10,584 bases of DNA from an uncultured Ruminococcus sp. (GTDB taxonomy: Bacteria; Bacillota_A; Clostridia; Oscillospirales; Ruminococcaceae), in contig CAMOXW010000194.1 of NCBI GenBank assembly GCA_946629405.1, forward strand, positions 1-10,584. The letters are read 5' to 3'. Position 1 is the stretch's first letter; each line of letters opens with the position of its first letter. Positions 6,414 to 10,584 of this stretch are shown here, in pieces. The translations under genes and the position numbers were made by a program. A model generated the notes under the pieces. The model ran no database searches and was not told the DNA's origin. It worked only from the letters and a program-made list of their open reading frames with translations.

Positions 6414-7748
6414 ATGTCATTAAAACTCAACACCAAGTACCTGAAGGACTATGTGAATCCTGATGAGCTTGCAGGTATAAAGTCTCAGGTCGAGGCTGCT
6501 GCTGATGCTCTTCATAATAAAACCGGTCTCGGAAATGATTTCCTCGGCTGGGTGGAGCTCCCTACGAATTACGACAAGGACGAGTTTGCAAGGATCAAGG
6601 CTGCCGCTGAGAGGATCAAGAAGAATTCTGATATCCTCATCGTTATCGGTATCGGCGGTTCATACCTCGGCGCAAGAGCTGCTATCGAGCTGCTCAGATC
6701 GCCTCTTTACAACAATATCAAGAAGGATACGCCCGATATTTACTACGTCGGCAATTCTATAAATCCCGCATACCTGAACGAGATAATCGCACTTTGTGAG
6801 GGTAAGGACTTCTCCGTAAACGTTATATCCAAGTCCGGCACAACTACCGAGCCTGCACTTGCTTTCCGTATCTTCAAGAAGATGGTCGAGGACAAGTACG
6901 GCAAGGACGGCGCAAAGGAGAGAATTTTTGCTACAACTGACAAGGCAAGAGGAACTCTTAAGAACCTGTCGGATGCTGAGGGCTACGAGACCTTCGTTAT
7001 CCCGGACGATGTAGGCGGACGTTTCTCTGTACTTACAGCAGTAGGTCTGCTCCCGATCGCTGTTGCCGGCTGCGACATAGACGCACTCATGAAGGGCGCT
7101 GCAAAGGCACAGGCTGACTTCTGCGCTGACTTCGACAACAATGACTGCTACAAGTACGCAGCCCTCAGAAATATGCTTTACAGAAAGGGCAAGTCTGTAG
7201 AAATGCTCGTTTCCTATGATCCGAGCTTCGTGATGATGTCAGAGTGGTACAAGCAGCTCTTCGGTGAGAGCGAGGGCAAGGACAACAAGGGCATATTCCC
7301 GTCAGCAGCTGTATTCTCGACAGACCTTCACTCCATGGGTCAGTACATCCAGGACGGCGCAAGGATACTTTTCGAGACTGTTGTTGATATAAAGAAGCCC
7401 AAGACGGATCTTTTCCTTGAGCCTGATGCTGAGAATCTTGACGGCCTGAACTTCCTCACAAACCAGAATATGTCCGTAGTAAACCGCAAGGCATTCGAGG
7501 GAACAGTTCTGGCACACACAGAGGGCGGCGTACCTAACATAATCCTTGAACTTGACGACACAACTGAGGAGAACGTAGGCTACATGATCTACTTCTTTGA
7601 GAAAGCGTGTGCAGTTTCAGGCTATGTACTGGGAGTAAATCCGTTTAACCAGCCCGGTGTTGAGAGCTACAAGTCAAATATGTTCGCACTTCTCGGCAAA
7701 CCCGGCTATGAAGGAGCAAAGGCAGCTCTGGAGGCTAAGCTGGGTTGA
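6414..7748 (+). CDS. pgi: Glucose-6-phosphate isomerase
   Basis: Cytosolic enzyme interconverting glucose 6-phosphate and fructose 6-phosphate in glycolysis and gluconeogenesis. 444 residues, the usual size of the short bacterial form. It has two SIS (sugar isomerase) domains: [10 protein letters not shown] (79-88), phosphate-binding SKSGTTTEP (139-147), the PROSITE-type segment [14 protein letters not shown] (198-211), FGESEGK (283-289) with the likely catalytic E285, DLHSMGQ (304-310) with likely catalytic H306, and [12 protein letters not shown] (411-422) with the likely catalytic K420. GGAGGT (6401-6406) places the start at the ATG at 6414; the in-frame TTG at 6378 is not needed. Codon choice is strongly biased (AAG for Lys, GAG/GAC, few rare codons), as expected for a highly expressed central-metabolism gene. 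It may be co-transcribed with the P-loop gene 65 bases downstream. Confidence 0.97.
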   Translation: MSLKLNTKYLKDYVNPDELAGIKSQVEAAADALHNKTGLGNDFLGWVELPTNYDKDEFARIKAAAERIKKNSDILIVIGIGGSYLGARAAIELLRSPLYNNIKKDTPDIYYVGNSINPAYLNEIIALCEGKDFSVNVISKSGTTTEPALAFRIFKKMVEDKYGKDGAKERIFATTDKARGTLKNLSDAEGYETFVIPDDVGGRFSVLTAVGLLPIAVAGCDIDALMKGAAKAQADFCADFDNNDCYKYAALRNMLYRKGKSVEMLVSYDPSFVMMSEWYKQLFGESEGKDNKGIFPSAAVFSTDLHSMGQYIQDGARILFETVVDIKKPKTDLFLEPDAENLDGLNFLTNQNMSVVNRKAFEGTVLAHTEGGVPNIILELDDTTEENVGYMIYFFEKACAVSGYVLGVNPFNQPGVESYKSNMFALLGKPGYEGAKAALEAKLG

Positions 7749-7757
7749 TCCCGGCTT
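7737..7757 (+). other. Hairpin over the pgi stop codon
   Basis: AAGCTGGG (7737-7744) pairs with CCCGGCTT (7750-7757), eight base pairs with one G-T wobble, around TTGAT, which contains most of the TGA stop codon. There is no T run after it, so it is not a classical terminator. It might protect the 3' end of the pgi message or reduce read-through to the next gene. It could also be chance. Confidence 0.3.
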
Positions 7758-7813
7758 CCGATAAATCACTGAAAAATATTCACACTGCCGCAAGGCAATG
7801 GAAGGAGTAAATT

Positions 7814-8221
7814 ATGATCAAACTTATTACAGGAAAAAAAGGTACCGGTAAGACCAAGATACTCATCGACCAGATCAATGACACAGTAAAGTCAACAAAC
7901 GGCAACCTTGTGTGCATCGAAAAAGGCGATAATATCAGACGTTCTATCAGCTTCAGAGTAAGATGGTGCGACGTTGACAAGTTCGCTATCGAGGGCTATG
8001 ACGCATTCTACGGCTTTGTAGCAGGTATGCTCGCAGGCAACTATGATATCAAGGACGTTTTTGTTGACGGTATTCTCAAGATCGGCGGCAGGGACTATGA
8101 TGCCCTCGGAAATCTCTTTGAGAAGCTGGACAAGCTCACAGGCGACGAAGCAACTATCGTATTCACAGTATCTGCTGATGATTCCGAGCTTCCTGAGAGC
8201 GTAAAGCAGTTCATCAAATAA
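7814..8221 (+). CDS. Small conserved clostridial P-loop ATP-binding protein, function unknown
   Basis: 135-residue soluble protein with no signal peptide or membrane segment. A Walker A loop is at G7-K-K-G-T-G-K13-T14, and a hydrophobic strand ending in Asp, VFVD (82-85), is a plausible Walker B. A further strand IVFTVS (115-120) completes what looks like a minimal RecA/kinase-like nucleotide-binding core with no extra domain. From memory, near-identical small proteins are widespread in Clostridia, sometimes labelled 'twitching motility protein PilT'; that name is not supported, since PilT is over twice as long and has His and Asp boxes not seen here. AAGGAG (7802-7807) is seven bases before the ATG. 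Its codon bias resembles that of pgi, implying good expression, and it lies 65 bases after pgi with no clear promoter between. I cannot assign a function. Confidence 0.8.
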   Translation: MIKLITGKKGTGKTKILIDQINDTVKSTNGNLVCIEKGDNIRRSISFRVRWCDVDKFAIEGYDAFYGFVAGMLAGNYDIKDVFVDGILKIGGRDYDALGNLFEKLDKLTGDEATIVFTVSADDSELPESVKQFIK

Positions 8222-8245
8222 ATTCAAGCTTTTTTACGCCGGGCT

Positions 8246-8264
8246 ATTGACATATCCTGTCAAT
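8246..8264. repeat. Operator-like inverted repeat over the yceD-rpmF -35 box
   Basis: ATTGACA (8246-8252) and TGTCAAT (8258-8264) are perfect reverse complements with a five-base spacer (TATCC). The left arm includes the whole -35 hexamer and the right arm fills the promoter spacer, so a protein bound here would block RNA polymerase. No regulator was identified. Confidence 0.45.
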
Positions 8265-8275
8265 TGGTGTATAAT
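8247..8275 (+). promoter_or_regulatory. Consensus promoter of the yceD-rpmF unit
   Basis: TTGACA (8247-8252), a 17-base spacer and TATAAT (8270-8275) match the housekeeping consensus exactly. Transcription should start near 8282, so coding must begin after that; this supports the ATG at 8306 and rules out the in-frame ATG-less start at 8264. Such strength fits a ribosomal protein message. Confidence 0.9.
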
Positions 8276-8305
8276 ATAACTTATGGTGCTCTGAAGGAGA
8301 CCGAT

Positions 8306-8752
8306 ATGAAGATAAATCTGAAACAACTTTTCGACATTACAGGTGAATCAAAAGACATTGCCTGCGAGATCCCTGCGGAGGAGCTTGCGGATATCCGCGG
8401 CTACACATTTGCATCCCCTATTTCAATCAATGGGCGGATTTTCAATAAGGCCGGTGTCGTCTATCTGGAATACTCTGCACGCCTGACGCTGCTGAATGTG
8501 TGTGACAGGTGCCTGAAAGAGTTTGAAAGGGAATATCAGTATGATTTCTCTCATATCGTTGTGCCTTCCGTCAGCCGCGACAACGATGAGTATATCGTAG
8601 CGGAGGGTGAGAGCATTGATCTGAATGATATTGCTGTAACGGATATTCTGCTCCAGCTCCCGTCGAAGATACTTTGCAGTGAAGACTGCAAGGGACTTTG
8701 CATGGTGTGCGGCTGTGATCTTAACGTATCTGAATGCAATTGTCTGAAATAA
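8306..8752 (+). CDS. yceD: YceD/DUF177 family protein, partner of bL32
   Basis: 148-residue cytosolic protein of the DUF177/YceD family, which is linked to 23S rRNA accumulation and is usually encoded next to rpmF. The N-terminal half is beta-rich, with C66-D-R-C69 and then an acidic stretch. The C-terminal tail is cysteine-rich: C124, C128, C132, C135, C137, C144 and C146, in the familiar CSEDCKGLC...CG.DLN...C.C arrangement of Gram-positive members, probably binding zinc. AAGGAG (8294-8299) lies six bases before the ATG. The stop codon is 35 bases before rpmF, with no terminator between, so the two are co-transcribed. Members of this family outside this lineage often keep fewer of these cysteines. 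Confidence 0.92.
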   Translation: MKINLKQLFDITGESKDIACEIPAEELADIRGYTFASPISINGRIFNKAGVVYLEYSARLTLLNVCDRCLKEFEREYQYDFSHIVVPSVSRDNDEYIVAEGESIDLNDIAVTDILLQLPSKILCSEDCKGLCMVCGCDLNVSECNCLK

Positions 8753-8787
8753 TTGAGCTGTGAAGCTCGTTGTAAGGAGGTGCCACA

Positions 8788-8973
8788 ATGGCTGTACCGA
8801 AGAGAAAAACTTCCAAGGCAAGACGTGATAAGAGACGTTCCGCTGTATGGAAGCTTGAAGCACCCGCAATGTCCAAGTGTGACAACTGCGGCGCATATAA
8901 GGCTCCGCACAGAGTTTGCAAGAACTGCGGATTCTACAAGGGCGTTGAGGTCCTTAAGATCGACGCTGAATAA
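8788..8973 (+). CDS. rpmF: 50S ribosomal protein bL32, zinc-ribbon form
   Basis: 61-residue protein of the large ribosomal subunit. It starts with the family hallmark [17 protein letters not shown]. Four cysteines, C31-x2-C34 and C44-x2-C47, form the zinc ribbon of the C+ type. A very strong ribosome binding site, AAGGAGGTG (8774-8782), precedes the ATG. It is the second gene of the yceD-rpmF unit and is closed by the strong terminator at 8997-9028. In many bacteria plsX and fab genes follow rpmF; here they do not. Confidence 0.97.
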   Translation: MAVPKRKTSKARRDKRRSAVWKLEAPAMSKCDNCGAYKAPHRVCKNCGFYKGVEVLKIDAE

Positions 8974-8996
8974 TCGTCTTAACACGATCAGTGAGA

Positions 8997-9028
8997 AGGA
9001 GAGGAGGAGTGATCCTTCTCTCCTTTTT
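8997..9028 (+). terminator. Strong rho-independent terminator of yceD-rpmF
   Basis: AGGAGAGGAGGA (8997-9008) pairs with TCCTTCTCTCCT (9013-9024), twelve base pairs with one G-T wobble, around the four-base loop GTGA. A T run follows at 9024-9028. The left arm is purine-only, so the hairpin has an unusual all-purine/all-pyrimidine stem. Confidence 0.92.
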
Positions 9029-9032
9029 GTAA

Positions 9033-9093
9033 TACCAATCCTCGAAACGGAAATGTACAACAGTTGTTTTTAGCGGAGTTTCGGGGATTGGTA
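9033..9093. repeat. 61-base element with 16-base inverted arms before the DUF512 gene
   Basis: The arms 9033-9048 and 9078-9093 are complementary over 16 bases with a single T-G mismatch (wobble in RNA). They enclose 29 bases containing GTTGTTTTTA. The left arm begins TACCAATCC and the right ends GGATTGGTA. It fills most of the gap between the rpmF terminator and the DUF512 gene, leaving 31 bases to the ATG. It could be a structured leader, a regulatory hairpin or a very short MITE/REP-like element. I see no second copy in the window. Confidence 0.55.
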
Positions 9094-9124
9094 AAGTATC
9101 AAGGTAAGGAGCTGCTGGAGTGCA

Positions 9125-10426
9125 ATGGTCACGATAAAAAGCATAATACCGGGTTCTCCGGCAGATAAAGCAGGAATTGCAGCGGGCGACATTCTTGTAA
9201 GCGTGAACGGCCGGAGCGTCCGGGATGTGCTGGACTATATGTACTACGCCGCTGATACAGAGGTCGAGGTCCTGGTCCTGCGCGGCGAAGGGGAGCTTAG
9301 GTTCCATATCTCGAAGGACGAGTATGACGACCTCGGGCTTGAGTTTGAGACCTTCCTTATGGATAAGAAACAGTCCTGCAGCAATAAGTGTGTGTTCTGC
9401 TTTATAGACCAGATGCCGCCCGGAATGCGTGAAACGCTTTATTTCAAGGATGACGACGCCCGGCTCTCTTTTCTTCAGGGCAACTACGTTACTCTCACGA
9501 ATATGGATCAGTCCGACGTTGACCGTATCATTGAGATGAAGCTGAATATCAACGTATCTGTTCATACTACCAATCCTGAGCTCCGCGTTAAGATGATGCA
9601 CAATCGTTTTGCCGGTGAGAAGCTGAAATACATATACCAGCTTGCAGAGCACGGTATACAGCTCAACTGTCAGATAGTCTGCTGTCCGGGGCTGAACGAC
9701 GGCGACGAGCTGAGGAGGTCGCTCACCGACCTCGGAGGCCTCATGCCGAACATAACGAGCATGGCGGTGGTGCCGGTCGGACTTACGAAATTCCGCAAGG
9801 GACTTTACCCGCTCACGACCTTCACAAAGGAGGGGGCGTGCGAAACGATAGATATCATCGAGGGCTTCCAGCGTGAATTCCTTGAAAAATACGGCACACG
9901 GACTGTGTTTGCCTCGGATGAGTTCTATCTAATTGCCGGACGTGAATTTCCTCCGGGAGAGGCTTATGAGGACTATCCGCAGTACGAAAACGGTGTAGGT
10001 ATGCTCCGCTCGCTGATTGATGAGTTTATGCAGGCACTTGAAACGGCAGAGTGGGAGGGCGGAAAGCGCAGTATTTCGATAGCTACAGGATACTCCGCGC
10101 ACGGAACGATATGCAGGCTCGCAGCAGCTGCGGAGGAAAAATTTCCGGAGCTGAAATGCCATATCTACCGGATAAGGAACGATTTCTTCGGGGAAACTAT
10201 AACTGTTTCCGGACTTATCACAGCGCAGGATCTGATCGCACAGCTTCGCGGGAAGGAGCTCGGAGACGAGCTGCTCATATCCTCGAATATGCTCATGCGC
10301 GGGAGCGACATTTTTCTTGACGACCTAAGAGTACCTGATGTTGAGGAAGCACTTGGCATAACGATACGGCCGACTGACCGCGACGGCTATGAATTCCTTG
10401 ATGCGATAATGGGCATGAAATACTGA
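9125..10426 (+). CDS. PDZ / radical-SAM-like / DUF512 protein (TIGR03279-type)
   Basis: 433-residue cytosolic protein. Residues about 1-65 are a PDZ-like domain (IIPGSPADKAGIAAGD). A CxxxCxxC cluster motif, C85-S-N-K-C89-V-F-C92, opens a radical-SAM-like region that would hold a [4Fe-4S] cluster and S-adenosylmethionine. The C-terminal half is DUF512, with FASDEFYLIAG (262-272), YPQYENGVGMLR (284-295) and VSGLITAQDL (361-370). The architecture matches the putative radical SAM family TIGR03279, found in Clostridia and cyanobacteria; its substrate is unknown to me. In Clostridia it often sits just before the GTPase gene der, which would lie beyond this window. GGAG (9117-9120) is only four bases before the ATG, while AAGGAG (9106-9111) is 13 away, so initiation may be modest. 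The PDZ start aligns well with this ATG. No clear promoter was seen. Confidence 0.9.
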   Translation: MVTIKSIIPGSPADKAGIAAGDILVSVNGRSVRDVLDYMYYAADTEVEVLVLRGEGELRFHISKDEYDDLGLEFETFLMDKKQSCSNKCVFCFIDQMPPGMRETLYFKDDDARLSFLQGNYVTLTNMDQSDVDRIIEMKLNINVSVHTTNPELRVKMMHNRFAGEKLKYIYQLAEHGIQLNCQIVCCPGLNDGDELRRSLTDLGGLMPNITSMAVVPVGLTKFRKGLYPLTTFTKEGACETIDIIEGFQREFLEKYGTRTVFASDEFYLIAGREFPPGEAYEDYPQYENGVGMLRSLIDEFMQALETAEWEGGKRSISIATGYSAHGTICRLAAAAEEKFPELKCHIYRIRNDFFGETITVSGLITAQDLIAQLRGKELGDELLISSNMLMRGSDIFLDDLRVPDVEEALGITIRPTDRDGYEFLDAIMGMKY

Positions 10427-10460
10427 ATAATACCTTATGCAGCATTTACATGAATAAACC

Positions 10461-10483
10461 TTTCAGCGGACCGTTTTCAGCGG
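10461..10483 (+). repeat. Short direct repeat TTTCAGCGG, two copies
   Basis: TTTCAGCGG occurs at 10461-10469 and 10475-10483, with a 14-base period. The same stretch can also fold: CAGC and ACCG (10464-10473) against CGGT and GCTG (10481-10491) with a small internal loop. It lies 34 bases after the DUF512 stop codon and before an AT-rich TATAAT (10501-10506). The role is unknown. Confidence 0.35.
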
Positions 10484-10517
10484 TGGTGCTGATGATAAGT
10501 TATAATAAATGTGTCCT

Positions 10518-10562
10518 CAATAACCGCCTTACGGCGGTTATTGCCCTGAACTTTGTTCAGGG
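10518..10562 (+). terminator. Two abutting hairpins downstream of the DUF512 gene
   Basis: The first stem, 10518-10528 with 10533-10543, is eleven perfect base pairs around TTAC. The second, CCCTGAAC (10544-10551) with GTTCAGGG (10555-10562), is eight perfect pairs around TTT and starts at the very next base. Neither is followed by a T run, although the first 3' arm ends GGTTATTG. They may act as a tandem terminator or RNA-stabilising pair. The second may instead be a DNA operator, as it overlaps a possible promoter. Confidence 0.5.
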
Positions 10563-10581
10563 AGCGCAAATTCTTTATAAA
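10553..10581 (+). promoter_or_regulatory. Possible promoter at the window end
   Basis: TTGTTC (10553-10558) and TATAAA (10576-10581) are 17 bases apart. The -35 hexamer lies in the second hairpin described just upstream. The gene it would drive is outside the window, so support is limited. Confidence 0.3.
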
Positions 10582-10584
10582 ATA

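Noticed and set aside
7786..7797. TGCC-GCAA-GGCA hairpin before the P-loop gene
   Set aside because: Only four base pairs, despite the GNRA-type loop; too weak to claim.
8226..8235. T run after the P-loop gene as a terminator
   Set aside because: Six Ts are present, but no compact hairpin precedes them; the best pairing needs a loop of over 30 bases.
8264..8305. Longer N-terminus for YceD
   Set aside because: It would start upstream of the predicted transcription start and include the -10 box as coding sequence.
8753..9073. 106-codon open frame on the plus strand over rpmF
   Set aside because: It is out of frame with bL32, which is unmistakable, and it runs through the terminator.
8954..9652. 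232-codon open frame on the minus strand
   Set aside because: It runs across the rpmF terminator, the inverted-repeat element and the PDZ/radical-SAM coding sequence, and shows no known motif.

Overview
The window looks like chromosome of a Gram-positive gut or rumen bacterium close to Ruminococcus. The main reason is the first gene, which ends in a ruminococcal-type dockerin and carries a pectate-lyase domain between beta-trefoil carbohydrate-binding modules. Bacillota-style TTGACA/TATAAT promoters, strong AGGAGG-type ribosome binding sites and a four-cysteine bL32 fit this. Every gene I can support is on the + strand. No tRNA, rRNA, CRISPR array, insertion sequence or phage gene was seen, and no gene-free stretch exceeds 300 bases.

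Layout: (1) 1-2679 is the 3' part of a large secreted, cellulosome-type PL1 pectate lyase, closed by a 16-bp hairpin. (2) 2777-6276 holds three successive cell-wall genes with D,D-carboxypeptidase folds: a membrane-anchored serine enzyme of family S11, an M15 (VanY-like) protein, and an S11 protein of DacF type. (3) 6332-8221 is glucose-6-phosphate isomerase (pgi), followed by a small conserved P-loop protein. (4) 8247-9028 is a compact transcription unit for YceD (DUF177) and ribosomal protein bL32, with a near-consensus promoter and a strong terminator. (5) 9125-10426 is a PDZ/radical-SAM-like/DUF512 protein. (6) The last 158 bases are non-coding and rich in hairpins.

The most unusual point is in block 2. 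Only the first of the three carboxypeptidase-fold proteins keeps a plausible active site, and even it has Ala for the Asn of the SxN motif. The M15 protein has lost one zinc-ligand His (Ser instead) and the catalytic Glu (Cys instead). The DacF-like protein has lost the nucleophilic Ser (Tyr instead) and has altered SxN (NAN) and KTG (KAA) motifs. All reading frames are open, have good ribosome binding sites and keep the rest of the fold. This suggests two maintained pseudoenzymes from two unrelated peptidase families, possibly binding, sensing or scaffolding D-Ala-ended stem peptides, next to one active or semi-active enzyme. That role is inference; the substitutions are read directly from the sequence.

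Other items worth a look are altered Ca-site and Arg positions in the PL1 domain, inverted repeats over the -35 boxes of two promoters, a 61-base inverted-repeat element before the DUF512 gene, and two abutting hairpins at the window end.
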